From Pseudomonas azerbaijanoccidentalis (lineage in GTDB: Bacteria > Pseudomonadota > Gammaproteobacteria > Pseudomonadales > Pseudomonadaceae), in assembly GCF_019145495.1 (NCBI RefSeq), contig NZ_JAHSTU010000005.1, positions 1 to 64,000 on the forward strand: 64,000 nt of DNA, written 5' to 3'. The notes beneath the pieces were generated by a model. It worked only from the letters and a program-made list of their open reading frames with translations, was not told the origin of the DNA and did no database searches. Shown piece by piece: positions 32,934-41,743 of the stretch. Made by a program: the position numbers and the translations under genes. Position 1 is the stretch's first letter. Every line of letters starts with the position of its first letter.

Positions 32934-34307
32934 TCAGCTTTCGCCCAGTACCGCGGAACGGGCTGCATCGGCCTCGGCTTCTTCAAGCGGGGTCGGGCCG
33001 TTGAACACGAGGTTGAGGATCAGCGCCGTGACGACGGTGAGGATGATTCCGCTTTCGGTGAACACCCGGCTCCATTGGGGCAGGTGGTGAAAGTACAGCG
33101 GGGAGACCATAGGGATCATGCCGATGCCGACGCTGGTGGCGGCGATCAGCAGGTTGTAACGCGACTGCTCGAAGTCGACGGTAGCGAGAATGCGTACGCC
33201 CATCAGCGTGACCATGCCGAACATCACCATGCCGGCGGCGCCGAGCACATATTGCGGTGTGGAGGCGACGACATAGGCCAGCTTGGGGAAGAGCCCGAGG
33301 CCGATGAGGATCAGCGCACCGGCCATACACACGTAGCGGCTCTTGACCCCGGTCATGGTGATCAGGCCGATGTTCTGGGAGAACGAGGTGTAGGGAAATG
33401 CGTTGAATACGCCGCCGACGACGGCGCCCATGCCATCGGCCCGCAGGCCGCGCACCAGGCGCTCCCGAGTAGTCGGCCGGCCAACCATGTTGCCCAGCGC
33501 CAGGAACATTCCGGTCGACTCGACCATGGTCACCAGCATCACCATGCACATGGAAATCACTGCCACGGCATCGAACGTTGGCAGGCCAAAGGCAAAGGGG
33601 GTGATGGTGGAGAACCAGGGGGTTTGCGCAATGCCATCAAGAACGATATCGCCGCGAATGAAGGCAATGACGAAGCCGACCAAGACACCCAGTAAAACCG
33701 CGATATTGGCAATGAAGCCTTTGGCAAAACGGTTGAGTCCCAGGATCAACAGCAACTGGGCCAAAGAGATCGCCAGGTAGACCGGATTGCCGTAATCCGG
33801 GTTGGGTCCGCCATTAGCCAAGGTCGGTTGGCCCCCTGCGGACCAGTCGATGCCGACGCGCATCAGGCTGATGCCGATCACCAGCAGGACAGTGCCGGTC
33901 ACCACCGGCGGGAAATAGCGCATGAGCCGGCCCATAACCGGCGCGAACAGCAGACCGAACAGCCCCGACGCGATGATCGCGCCATACACACCCGGCAGGC
34001 CGATGCCGGGGGTCAGGGCGATGGCAATCATCGGCGTGACTGAGGCGAAGGTCACGCCCATCATGATCGGTAGCTTGATGCCGAAGAATCGGTTACCCGC
34101 GCACTGCAAGAGCGTGGCCAGGCCCGCCGCAAACAGGTCGGCATTGATGATGAGGGTCAACTGGTCTTTGGGAAGCCTGAGTGCCGCGCCGAGAATCAGT
34201 GGCACGATGATGCACGCCGAATACATCACCAGCACATGCTGGAAACCGAGTACCGCCGTTTGTATCAATGGCAAGCGCTGATCGACTGGGTGCACGCTAT
34301 GGGTCAT
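32934..34307 (-). CDS. NCS2 family nucleobase:cation symporter (uracil-xanthine permease type)
   Basis: A 457-aa membrane protein with about 14 helices. NCS2 hallmarks are the early LGFQHVLVMYSACIIVP, then LPIMMGVTFASVTP near residue 98, and MLVTMVESTGMFLALG near 255, where the Glu contacts the purine in UapA/XanQ-type permeases. FPYTSFSQNIGLITMTGVKS near 304 is the other signature. AGGAG precedes the ATG by about 7 bases. With the deaminase gene it forms an uptake/deamination unit, divergent from a LysR gene 137 bases away. Confidence 0.9.
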   Translation of the reverse strand: MTHSVHPVDQRLPLIQTAVLGFQHVLVMYSACIIVPLILGAALRLPKDQLTLIINADLFAAGLATLLQCAGNRFFGIKLPIMMGVTFASVTPMIAIALTPGIGLPGVYGAIIASGLFGLLFAPVMGRLMRYFPPVVTGTVLLVIGISLMRVGIDWSAGGQPTLANGGPNPDYGNPVYLAISLAQLLLILGLNRFAKGFIANIAVLLGVLVGFVIAFIRGDIVLDGIAQTPWFSTITPFAFGLPTFDAVAVISMCMVMLVTMVESTGMFLALGNMVGRPTTRERLVRGLRADGMGAVVGGVFNAFPYTSFSQNIGLITMTGVKSRYVCMAGALILIGLGLFPKLAYVVASTPQYVLGAAGMVMFGMVTLMGVRILATVDFEQSRYNLLIAATSVGIGMIPMVSPLYFHHLPQWSRVFTESGIILTVVTALILNLVFNGPTPLEEAEADAARSAVLGES

Positions 34308-34444
34308 GTGTCCTCTCCTGAAAGTGTTGTCGAGGCAGTGATGAGTTAAATAGTTATTGTGGTTATGGGTAGCGCGCAGCCAACATGCGCCTGACCGTAC
34401 CCGTTGTAAAAATGGGTCCTATTGATTTTTTTAATGGAGCAGCG

Positions 34445-35380
34445 ATGAGGTTGTCCCTCGAGCAATTGGCGGCATTTTCAGCGGTGGTCAGCGAGCGCTC
34501 GTTTTCGGCGGCGGCACGCAAACTGGGCAAGTCGCAATCCGCGGTGAGCATTTCCGTGGGCAATCTGGAAATCGATCTTGGGATCACCCTGTTCGACCGC
34601 AGCCAGCGCTATCCGCAACTGACCAATGAAGGCCGGGCTTTATTGCGTGATGCCGAGGCCATCCTGGGCCAGTGTTTCAACATGGAAAATCGTGCCAGCA
34701 GCCTGGCGGAGGAGTTAGAGACCGAGTTGGTAATCAGCATCGACGAGGCGATTCCCTATGCATCTCTCGCGCCTGTGCTGGAAGAATTTTCCCGGCGCTT
34801 CACCCATGTTGATCTGACCGTGCTTCACCCTTCCGGGCAGGACGCCCTGGCGATGATTGAAGAAAAAAAGGTCTTGTTTGGGGTGATGTGCACGCGCACC
34901 CATTACCCGAGGAACCTGCAGTTCATACGCCTGGGCAGTATCACTTTTAGCAACGTCGCCTGCCGCGACCATCCGCTGGCCGGTATGCCCACGGTCAGCT
35001 TCAACCAGTTAAGCAACTACCGTCAGTTGATCTACCTGCCCTTCCAGGACCGATTGCCCACCAGCGAATACCTCAACTCGCCCAACCATTGGCGCGTCGA
35101 AAGCTATTTGACCTTGATGGACATGCTGCGCGCTGGCATGGGCTGGGCGACAGTGCCCAGGCAATTAATGCAGGCATTGGGTCGCAATGGGGAGTTTGTG
35201 GAACTGCAGCTGGAGGCTTACCCGTGCACTGACTGGAAAGTGGGCGTCGACCTGGTCTGGTCTTCAAGTTTGCGCTCGGGTAAAGCGGGTACCTGGCTGC
35301 GTGATGCACTGGGCCGAACGTCGATAAAAATGCAAAAAATGAAGTTCATTCAAGCCATCTCCACGCATCAAAAAATTTGA
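34445..35380 (+). CDS. LysR family transcriptional regulator
   Basis: A 311-aa LysR protein. The helix-turn-helix spans about residues 17-45 (SFSAAARKLGKSQSAVSISV). The ATG at 34445 has GGAG 6 bases upstream; an in-frame ATG at 34385 would add 20 residues and has none. It is divergent from the NCS2/deaminase unit, which it probably controls. The last 8 codons (ISTHQKI end) lie in a dispersed repeat also found near 9834, so the native C-terminus may have been altered. Confidence 0.88.
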   Translation: MRLSLEQLAAFSAVVSERSFSAAARKLGKSQSAVSISVGNLEIDLGITLFDRSQRYPQLTNEGRALLRDAEAILGQCFNMENRASSLAEELETELVISIDEAIPYASLAPVLEEFSRRFTHVDLTVLHPSGQDALAMIEEKKVLFGVMCTRTHYPRNLQFIRLGSITFSNVACRDHPLAGMPTVSFNQLSNYRQLIYLPFQDRLPTSEYLNSPNHWRVESYLTLMDMLRAGMGWATVPRQLMQALGRNGEFVELQLEAYPCTDWKVGVDLVWSSSLRSGKAGTWLRDALGRTSIKMQKMKFIQAISTHQKI

Positions 35381-35420
35381 ACCGCTCTTGGATGCGTTCG
35401 CCTAATGATCAGCTGTTGGA
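35355..35420. repeat. Dispersed repeat, copy B
   Basis: About 80% identical by eye to 9834-9900. It supplies the stop codon and last residues of the LysR gene, and continues into the spacer before the Lys-rich small protein. Confidence 0.6.
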
Positions 35421-35471
35421 TAATTCCACAGGCTTGTGGCCTATACAGGCGTACTCCGAGAGGTGGTCAAC

Positions 35472-35711
35472 GTGGCTAAAGACGACAAAAAAAGCAAAGG
35501 TGAGTCTTCAAAGACCGGCAAGGATTTGAAAGACAAAAAGTCATCATCGACGAAGAAATCAGCCGCGGCGTCGGCTCTTTCGAAATCTCCCGATAAGAAA
35601 GACAAGAAAAAAGATGCCGAACCAAAAAAATCTGCAAAAAAAGCTGATAGCAAGCCAGAGAAGGCCAAGAAATCAGACAAGGCAGAAAAGCCGGCGAAAA
35701 AGAAGAAGTGA
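35472..35711 (+). CDS. Lysine-rich low-complexity small protein
   Basis: A 79-aa reading frame from a GTG start (MAKDDKKSKGESS...), with AGAGG about 8 bases upstream. It is almost entirely Lys, Ser, Ala, Asp and Pro, with repeated KKSAKKADSK-like units to the end (KPAKKKK). It resembles histone-H1-like tails such as the C-terminal part of AlgP. It is expected to be disordered and strongly basic, so nucleic-acid binding is plausible (inference). A good terminator follows. An upstream ATG at 35436 would add 12 residues. Confidence 0.65.
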   Translation: MAKDDKKSKGESSKTGKDLKDKKSSSTKKSAAASALSKSPDKKDKKKDAEPKKSAKKADSKPEKAKKSDKAEKPAKKKK

Positions 35712-35723
35712 CAACTGCGACTT

Positions 35724-35749
35724 GCTAGGGCTTTACGCCCTAGCTTTGT
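35724..35749 (+). terminator. Rho-independent terminator after Lys-rich gene
   Basis: GCTAGGGC (35724-35731) pairs perfectly with GCCCTAGC (35737-35744) around a TTTAC loop, followed by TTTGT. It starts 12 bases after the stop codon. Confidence 0.8.
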
Positions 35750-35936
35750 CACGCTGGGTAGCTTCATTTGGCAGGCTTGTCGTTGCCGCTTGCCCGACAC
35801 CAGTGCGTTTGCGCAGATTATAACCAACGTACTACAGGCCTTATGGCCTGTGCCTCCTGGCGTACTATCCACAGGAATACCCACGCCTTTTGTGGATAGC
35901 TTTTCGGCTTACGCAAGGTACTTCAGACTGCCGTGC

Positions 35937-36335
35937 TTATCGACGATAGTAACGGCGATCATCCTCGTAACGATGACGCATCGCTCGATCATGATGGCGC
36001 TCCCAATCACGATGGCGTTCCGCTTCTCGGCGGGCCTGCTCTCTACGCCACTGCTCTCTACGCCAATCGTCACGTCGCCAATCATCCCTGCGGTCGTGCC
36101 AACGGCCGTCACGCCAGTAGCGATCGTCATGGGCAAGCAAGGTTTCGGTTGGTGTGCCAGTCATGCCGGCAACGGTTGGCCAAGGACTCTCAGCGACCTG
36201 GACAGGAGTCTGAACGGCTGAAACTTCAGCTGCTAAATCAGGGGCTGAGGTTTTCATTTGTGTGGCGGATGCCGTGCCCACTGTTGCGAACGCGAACAGG
36301 CCGAAGAGTACCATCCGGGGGTAATGGAATCTCAT
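35937..36335 (-). CDS. Exported Arg/Asp/His-rich hypothetical protein
   Basis: A 132-aa protein with a signal peptide (MRFHYPRMVLFGLFAFATVG, cleavage after about ASA at residue 25) and a neutral middle. Its last 60 residues are an almost unbroken run of Arg, Asp, Glu, His, Trp and Tyr in imperfect RRDDWRRE-type repeats, ending DDRRYYRR. This mixed-charge tail should be disordered or a long helix in the periplasm. No domain is recognised. The ATG at 36335 is preferred to upstream frame extensions because it opens a clean signal peptide. Confidence 0.65.
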   Translation of the reverse strand: MRFHYPRMVLFGLFAFATVGTASATQMKTSAPDLAAEVSAVQTPVQVAESPWPTVAGMTGTPTETLLAHDDRYWRDGRWHDRRDDWRRDDWRREQWRREQARREAERHRDWERHHDRAMRHRYEDDRRYYRR

Positions 36336-36695
36336 GAGCGAAGACAACCTCTGATTGACTATTTGTCGTGTTGCCAACTGGCTGCAGGATGTCTGCAATG
36401 TCGCGTTTACCAGTCGGATGTGCCTATCCACATAGACCGGTAAATTGAGAAAAGTTCTAGGGATCAGTTGTTTAAAATGAGGACAACACTGGTGCTCGAT
36501 TGTTCTGAAGATTGCTATCTGGTTGCGTACTGTCGGCCGAAAAGCACACCAGCTTACGCCCTTGTCTCACTCTGATACTGCCGCGGGCAGATGTTGAACC
36601 GGGCGCAAAACTCGCGGGAGAAATGCCATATCTTCACGACCGCTCCCCGATGGCAGCGGCCTCCCGCGATGATGGCGATGTTCGAGGCCCGGGGC
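36336..36695. other. Spacer with AraC-type remnant, otherwise empty
   Basis: About 360 bases between two minus-strand genes. Apart from a short AraC-like C-terminal fragment (36554-36635) no gene or RNA is seen. The promoter of the Arg/Asp-rich gene should lie at the left edge. Confidence 0.45.
36554..36635 (-). pseudogene. Possible AraC family C-terminal remnant
   Basis: The minus strand reads WHFSREFCARFNICPRQYQS followed by ETRA and a stop. This matches the last helix of AraC/XylS DNA-binding domains (HFSREFKRxFGxxPRQYR). Only about 25 codons are recognisable, so this is a decayed scrap or chance likeness. Confidence 0.45.
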
Positions 36696-37478
36696 TTAGA
36701 GAATCGAACGTATGGTGCCACCCTCAATACGCATGGCCATGCCGTTGAGCGCCGGTGAGGCGGCCAGGTGCAAAACGCTGCAGGCCACCTCGTCGGGCTC
36801 GATCATGCGTCTGATCAGGGAGGTGGGTTCGGTTTCGTCAAAATAATCGTGCACCACCTGTTGCGCCGAGATGCCCTTCTCTTGCGCTATTTCCTGGTGG
36901 TAGCGCTTGACCGCATCGGTGTAGGTCGGCCCGGGGAGTATCGAGTTGACGCGCACAGCGGTGCCCTTGGTCAACTCAGCCAAAGCTCTTGAAACACCCA
37001 GCAGGCAGGTTTTCATCGCACCGTAATGCACCATCCACGGCTGTGGCTTGACGGCGGATTCACTGCTGATAAAGACGATCGACCCATGACCGCGATCGAG
37101 CATGTCCTTCATGACGAGACGCGTCATGCGCACACCGCTCATGACATTGACGTTGAAGTAATGAAACCACTGGGCATCGTCCGTTTCGAAGAAATCCCTG
37201 ACCTCGAATATCCCGACATTGTTGATCAGGAAGTCGATTGGGCCGGACTCAAGGGCCATGCTGACCAGGCGCTGCGCCGCGCCCTCTTCCGTCAGATCGG
37301 CCACCAGGCCCTTACTGCGATCGCCCAGTTCTTCAACAGCCGCTTTCACTTCGTCTGCCACAAGCCCGCTGATGACGACATTTGCACCTTCGAGGACGAA
37401 GCGTTGGGCGATGGCCTTGCCAATGCCTGTCGCCCCGCCTGTGATGAGTGCGGTTTTTCCAGCCAATTGATAATCCAT
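36696..37478 (-). CDS. Short-chain dehydrogenase/reductase
   Basis: A 260-aa classical SDR. The cofactor loop is TGGATGIGKAIA (residues 13-24), INNVGI lies near 85-90, and the catalytic set is Ser138/Ser139, Tyr152 and Lys156 (HYGAMK). It oxidises or reduces a hydroxyl/keto group with NAD(P). The ATG at 37478, preceded by AAGG, is chosen over an upstream start that adds 12 residues. The neighbouring co-directional LysR gene may regulate it. The substrate is unknown. Confidence 0.88.
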   Translation of the reverse strand: MDYQLAGKTALITGGATGIGKAIAQRFVLEGANVVISGLVADEVKAAVEELGDRSKGLVADLTEEGAAQRLVSMALESGPIDFLINNVGIFEVRDFFETDDAQWFHYFNVNVMSGVRMTRLVMKDMLDRGHGSIVFISSESAVKPQPWMVHYGAMKTCLLGVSRALAELTKGTAVRVNSILPGPTYTDAVKRYHQEIAQEKGISAQQVVHDYFDETEPTSLIRRMIEPDEVACSVLHLAASPALNGMAMRIEGGTIRSIL

Positions 37479-37599
37479 GAAAGCCGCCTTGTTTGTTGTT
37501 ATGCGCGAAATCATGCCCCAGGCTCGGGATGATGTCTTTCAAGGGTTGGTGAACACAGTTTCAGGGTAAATTTGAAAGTGAACACTTGACCTGCTGCGA

Positions 37600-38520
37600 T
37601 CAAGAGGTGAGATGAGGTCCGATCCGCTCCAGCAGAAAATCGATAAATACTCGGACGCGATGGGGCAGTTGTTGTCCCGGGCCGATAAACACCGCATGAA
37701 TCGCCTCGGTTTCACCACTGTTGTATTCCTCCAGCAGGGGTACCAGGCGTCCAGACTCGATATCGGCATTGATGTGAAAGCTCGCCAGCCTGGCGATCCC
37801 CAATCCAGCCAGCGCGGATTGGCGCATGCTCTCGCCATCACTGAGCAACACGTTGCCCATGGGCTCAATTTCGATGCGGCGGCCATCCGCATCAGAAAAA
37901 ACCCAGGCTTGCGAATGACGATGGAAACCAAAACTGAGCCGGTTGTGTCGCTTCAGGTCATCCAGGCTTTTCGGTTGACCGAATCGTGCGATGTACGCTG
38001 GTGAAGCCACCGTGATCATCCGGCTTTCACCGAGTCGACGCTGAACCAGGCTCGACTCCCTCATCGGCCCGGTACGGATGGCGACATCGGCGCGCCGCTC
38101 CATCAGGTCCACAACCGTGTCGGTCAGCTCCACGTTCAGACTGATGTCCGGGTAAGCCGCGAGAAAATCAGGCAGTTGCGGTAGCAGGCAATGCAGACCA
38201 AAAGGCAGGTTGGCATTCACCTGAATCAACCCGCTAGGTTTGGTCACATTGGCGATGTCACGCTCGGCGGAGTCGATCAGTTCAAGAATCCGCAGGCATT
38301 CATTGTTGAATCGCTCACCTTCAGCCGTGAGTTCCAGGCGCCGTGTTGAACGATGAAGTAAACGCGCCCCCAGGCGCGTCTCCAGACGGGCGATCAACTT
38401 GCTCACCGCCGAGGGCGACATGTCCAGGCGCCGGGCGGCTTCGGAAAAGGTGCCCGCATTGACGACACGGGTGAAAACTTCCATCTCGCCAGAGCGATTA
38501 ATGTCCTTGAGGTTTAGCAT
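37600..38520 (-). CDS. LysR family transcriptional regulator
   Basis: A 306-aa LysR protein. The helix-turn-helix is at about residues 20-60 (TFSEAARRLDMSPSAVSKLI) and the C-terminal ending RVRVFIDFLLERIG is of the CrgA/DmlR-like type. It is divergent from the NAD-dependent epimerase gene (148 bases between starts) and upstream of the SDR gene, so either could be a target. Confidence 0.9.
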   Translation of the reverse strand: MLNLKDINRSGEMEVFTRVVNAGTFSEAARRLDMSPSAVSKLIARLETRLGARLLHRSTRRLELTAEGERFNNECLRILELIDSAERDIANVTKPSGLIQVNANLPFGLHCLLPQLPDFLAAYPDISLNVELTDTVVDLMERRADVAIRTGPMRESSLVQRRLGESRMITVASPAYIARFGQPKSLDDLKRHNRLSFGFHRHSQAWVFSDADGRRIEIEPMGNVLLSDGESMRQSALAGLGIARLASFHINADIESGRLVPLLEEYNSGETEAIHAVFIGPGQQLPHRVRVFIDFLLERIGPHLTS

Positions 38521-38668
38521 GAACTGTATTCACAGATACTTGTAGTTAGAGCAGTCTAGCTCATAAAGGGACCCCGTCGTATCGTGAATGGATTCCTTGA
38601 CCAGGAATGGCTGCGTCTTTTTTCGAGTAAAGACCCGGCGAACTCACGATAAGAAAGGAGACAGAGCA

Positions 38669-39574
38669 TTGAAAATTTTCGTTACTGGCGTGACGGGTTA
38701 CATCGGCGGTTCCATTGCCAAATACCTGGTGGATGCGGGCCATGAAGTCAGCGGTTTGCTGCGTAACCCGGAACAGCGCGCAGCGTTGCAGGCATTGGGC
38801 ATTACCCCGGTACTCGGCACCCTGGACGACGCTTTTATCCTGACCGAACAGGCACGTGCTGCCGACGCCGTTGTGAACGCGGCCAATTCGGATCACCTGG
38901 CCTCCGTCCAGACCTTTATCACAGCCCTGAGCGGCACCGGCAAAGTGCTGCTGCATACCTCCGGTTCCAGCGTGGTAGGTGATGATGCACGCGGTGCCTA
39001 TGAGCGCGCCGAGATCTTCACCGACGAGACCCCCTTCACGCCCATGGACATCCGCAAGGATCGGGTCGAGATCAATCAGATTGTGCGTCGTGCCGGTGTT
39101 GAACAAGGTATTCGCAGCATCGTGTTCTGCCCGACCATGATTTACGGTGAGTCATTGGGGTTACCGGCAAAAAGCGATCAATTGCCCAAACTGTTTGCGC
39201 AATCACGCAAGTATCATGCAGGCGCCTACATGGGGGCCGGCGTGCATCGCTGGTCCAACGTGCACATTGAAGATCTGGCTGAGCTGTATCGGCTGGCAAT
39301 CGAAAAGGCCCCATCGGCCTCGATTTTCTTCGCCGAAAACGGTGAGGCATCGTTCCTCGAAATCGCTGCATCAATCAGCAAATCCCTTGGCTATGGCGGC
39401 GAAGTCAAGAGCTGGCCGGCCGATGAAGCCATTGCCTTGCTCGGAGATTGGGCGCGTTTCGCCATTGGCTCCAACAGCCGTGTTCGCGCGGTTAATGCCC
39501 GGGCGCTGCTGGGCTGGAAGCCAAAGCGCGAATCGATTTTGCAATGGATCGAAAACAGCGGCGTGCAATGGTAA
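38669..39574 (+). CDS. NAD-dependent epimerase/dehydratase family protein
   Basis: A 301-aa extended SDR. It starts with a TTG codon (MKIFVTGVTGYIGGSIAKYL), chosen because AAAGGAG lies 8 bases before it and the Rossmann motif GxxGxxG begins immediately. The TSGSSVVGDDARG strand and a later IYGESLGLP segment fit NmrA/DFR-like reductases, but the usual YxxxK is not obvious. It is probably an NAD(P)-dependent reductase of carbonyl compounds. It is divergent from a LysR gene and closed by a strong terminator. Confidence 0.83.
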   Translation: MKIFVTGVTGYIGGSIAKYLVDAGHEVSGLLRNPEQRAALQALGITPVLGTLDDAFILTEQARAADAVVNAANSDHLASVQTFITALSGTGKVLLHTSGSSVVGDDARGAYERAEIFTDETPFTPMDIRKDRVEINQIVRRAGVEQGIRSIVFCPTMIYGESLGLPAKSDQLPKLFAQSRKYHAGAYMGAGVHRWSNVHIEDLAELYRLAIEKAPSASIFFAENGEASFLEIAASISKSLGYGGEVKSWPADEAIALLGDWARFAIGSNSRVRAVNARALLGWKPKRESILQWIENSGVQW

Positions 39575-39598
39575 TAACCGCTGAGTGTAGAGAGATTG

Positions 39599-39628
39599 AA
39601 AGCTCACTTCGGTGAGCTTTTTTTATGC
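39599..39628 (+). terminator. Rho-independent terminator after epimerase gene
   Basis: AAGCTCAC and GTGAGCTT flank a short TTCG loop and are followed by a T run. It starts about 25 bases after the epimerase stop codon. Confidence 0.85.
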
Positions 39629-39661
39629 CCTGGGCAATGCCCCTCGCGGAAAAATCACTCC

Positions 39662-39713
39662 CATAAAAAAACGTGCAACCAGGGTTTTCGTCATGAAAAC
39701 CCTCGTTGCACGT
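39662..39713 (-). terminator. Long-stem terminator of the split-transketolase operon
   Basis: On the minus strand an 18-bp stem (39671-39689 with 39695-39713, one mismatch at 39680/39704) is followed by a run of seven T (complement of A at 39664-39670). It lies about 83 bases after the stop of the last operon gene. The stem is far longer than average. Confidence 0.85.
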
Positions 39714-39795
39714 CAGGCTCAAAAAGCCTAAAGGGAACAATCGTTGTTGCGTGATTGTCGGTCGCTCAAATCGGCAGCGACCCAGATATCAAGGC

Positions 39796-40776
39796 TTAAC
39801 CCAACACCTCAAGCGCTACACTTTCGATACCCGGTCCATCCAGCCGATAGTGTCGATAGAGGTGAGTCGGCGGCGCGATGAGGCTGTATTCGTCGTAGAT
39901 GCCATGACGCCGCACTTTGACGCCTATGCCTTCCTCTGCGATCACTTCACACACAGCCCCGCCCAGACCGCCAATGATGTTGTGTTCTTCAACGGTCAGA
40001 ATGGCCCGGCTGTTGCGCGCGGCGGTCAATACCGCCTCGCGGTCCAACGGTTTGATGGTGGTCATGTCGATCACGCCCACCGAACGCCCCGCTGCATTCA
40101 AGGCCCTTGCCGCTTCGAGGGCCGGATGAACCGTAGAGCCAGTGGCGATGATGGTCAGTTCTTCACCCGTCAGGTGCACGGTTGCCTTGCCGAAGACAAA
40201 ATCGGGAACGGTCTCGTACACCACCGGATCGCGCCCACGCTGAATGCGGAAGTAGATTGGTTGCGGGTAGTTGGCCGACGCCAGAATCGCCGCCTTGAGT
40301 TGATTGCCATCGGCGGGAGCAACCACCGTGATGTCGGCAATCGAACGCATGATCGCCAGGTCTTCGGTGGCGTGGTGCGACGTGCCGTAGAACCCTAGCG
40401 AGATCCCGGCGTGGTGGCCGATCAAACGCACTGGCAGCGCCGAATACGCCACGTCCATGCGGATCTGTTCACAGCACAGCAACGGCAGGAAAGAAGCGAA
40501 GGTCGCCACGAACGGCTTCATGCCCACCGCCGCCATACCGGCTGCGGCAGACACCATGTTCTGCTCGGAAATGCCGAACTGCACGAATCGCTCAGGGTGC
40601 AGACCCGCGAATTTTGACAGGCCGTTGGAGTACTGCAGGTCGGCGGTACCGGCAACGACCGGTTCGCCCCGCTCGACCAGTTCGATCAAGGCATCCGACA
40701 AGGCATTCAAGCTCGGTGTCTGACTGTTCAGTTCCCGGTACTGCCAGGAGTTGTTCGACAGAGGTGCAGTATTCAT
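39796..40776 (-). CDS. Transketolase C-terminal subunit (split transketolase)
   Basis: A 326-aa protein holding the pyrimidine-binding and C-terminal domains of transketolase. The conserved Glu that activates thiamine diphosphate is in FGISEQNMVSAAAGMAA near residue 71. HHATEDLAIMRSIADITVV near 133 and a C-terminal transketolase domain from about 200 follow. The preceding gene encodes the N-terminal half, and only 3 bases separate them. Together they should form one active enzyme moving a two-carbon ketol unit between sugars. Split transketolases are known in several specialised sugar pathways. It is the last gene of the eight-gene operon. Confidence 0.9.
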   Translation of the reverse strand: MNTAPLSNNSWQYRELNSQTPSLNALSDALIELVERGEPVVAGTADLQYSNGLSKFAGLHPERFVQFGISEQNMVSAAAGMAAVGMKPFVATFASFLPLLCCEQIRMDVAYSALPVRLIGHHAGISLGFYGTSHHATEDLAIMRSIADITVVAPADGNQLKAAILASANYPQPIYFRIQRGRDPVVYETVPDFVFGKATVHLTGEELTIIATGSTVHPALEAARALNAAGRSVGVIDMTTIKPLDREAVLTAARNSRAILTVEEHNIIGGLGGAVCEVIAEEGIGVKVRRHGIYDEYSLIAPPTHLYRHYRLDGPGIESVALEVLG

Positions 40777-40779
40777 GAG

Positions 40780-41664
40780 TTAAATCACCTTGCTTTTGAT
40801 TTCGTCGATAGCACGTTGCGCATCTTCGGGGTCGAGATAACCCAGGTGCCAACCCGGCTCGGTTTCCATATAGGAAACCCCTTTGCCTTTGACGGTATTG
40901 GCGATGATGCACACCGGTTGCGTGCGGGCAGTGTCGGCCTTGAGTCGGCGCAACAGACGGGTGACTGCCGCGAGATCATGGCCATCCACCACATGGGTCT
41001 CCCAACCGAAGGCAACCCACTTGTCCGCCAACGGCTCGATACCGATGACGTCGTCGACATTGCCGTCGAGCTGAAAGCCATTGCGATCGATGATCGCCAC
41101 CAGGTTGGCGGTTTTATGGTGAGCGGCCGACAGCGCGGCTTCCCACACTTGCCCTTCCTGCATTTCCCCGTCGCCGAGCATCACGTAAGTGGTGAACGAC
41201 TTGCCCAGCATCCGCCCGGCCAGGGCCATGCCCAGTCCGCCGGATAGCGCATGTCCAATGGAGCCGGAGGAGAAATCCACACCCGGCACTTTGCGCATAT
41301 CCGGATGATCGCCCAGCGGATTGCCCAGGCGCGTGTAATTGTCGAGGATCTCTTTCGCAAAGAAGCCCCACTCCACCAACACTGGAAACAGCCCGACGGC
41401 CGCGTGCCCCTTGCCCATCATGAAGCGGTCGCGGTCGGGCCATTTGGGCTCGGCGAATCGCAGGTCCATCACGTCGTAGTACAACGCCGCGAACAGCTCG
41501 GCGGCGGAAAATACCGAGGTGTAGTGGCCGACTTTGGCGATCTCGATCAGTCGGATGGTTTCCAGGCGAATGAACTGGGCTTTCTCCCGCAGCCGAGCCA
41601 ACTCTTTGTCAGTCAGTTCAAACCCGCGATCCGCGCTTTCGCGCAAGTCTGTCAAATCAGTCAT
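40780..41664 (-). CDS. Transketolase N-terminal subunit (split transketolase)
   Basis: A 294-aa protein equal to the diphosphate-binding domain of transketolase. The thiamine diphosphate/Mg motif is GDGEMQEGQVWEAA followed by IDRNGFQLDG (about residues 166-205). KGHAAVGLFPVL near 80 and GSIGHALSGGLGMALAG near 135 contribute to the active site. It lies 3 bases upstream of the C-terminal subunit gene. The N-terminal leader (TDLRESADRGFELTDKELAR) is helical. It is distinct from housekeeping full-length TktA, so its substrate is probably the pathway-specific sugar of this operon. Confidence 0.9.
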   Translation of the reverse strand: MTDLTDLRESADRGFELTDKELARLREKAQFIRLETIRLIEIAKVGHYTSVFSAAELFAALYYDVMDLRFAEPKWPDRDRFMMGKGHAAVGLFPVLVEWGFFAKEILDNYTRLGNPLGDHPDMRKVPGVDFSSGSIGHALSGGLGMALAGRMLGKSFTTYVMLGDGEMQEGQVWEAALSAAHHKTANLVAIIDRNGFQLDGNVDDVIGIEPLADKWVAFGWETHVVDGHDLAAVTRLLRRLKADTARTQPVCIIANTVKGKGVSYMETEPGWHLGYLDPEDAQRAIDEIKSKVI

Positions 41665-41743
41665 ATGTCGTATCCAGGCGCATTACCAAAGTTTCGGCCG
41701 CATCCGCGATGCGGCCGCACACAAGCCCAACGCAATCGGGCGA

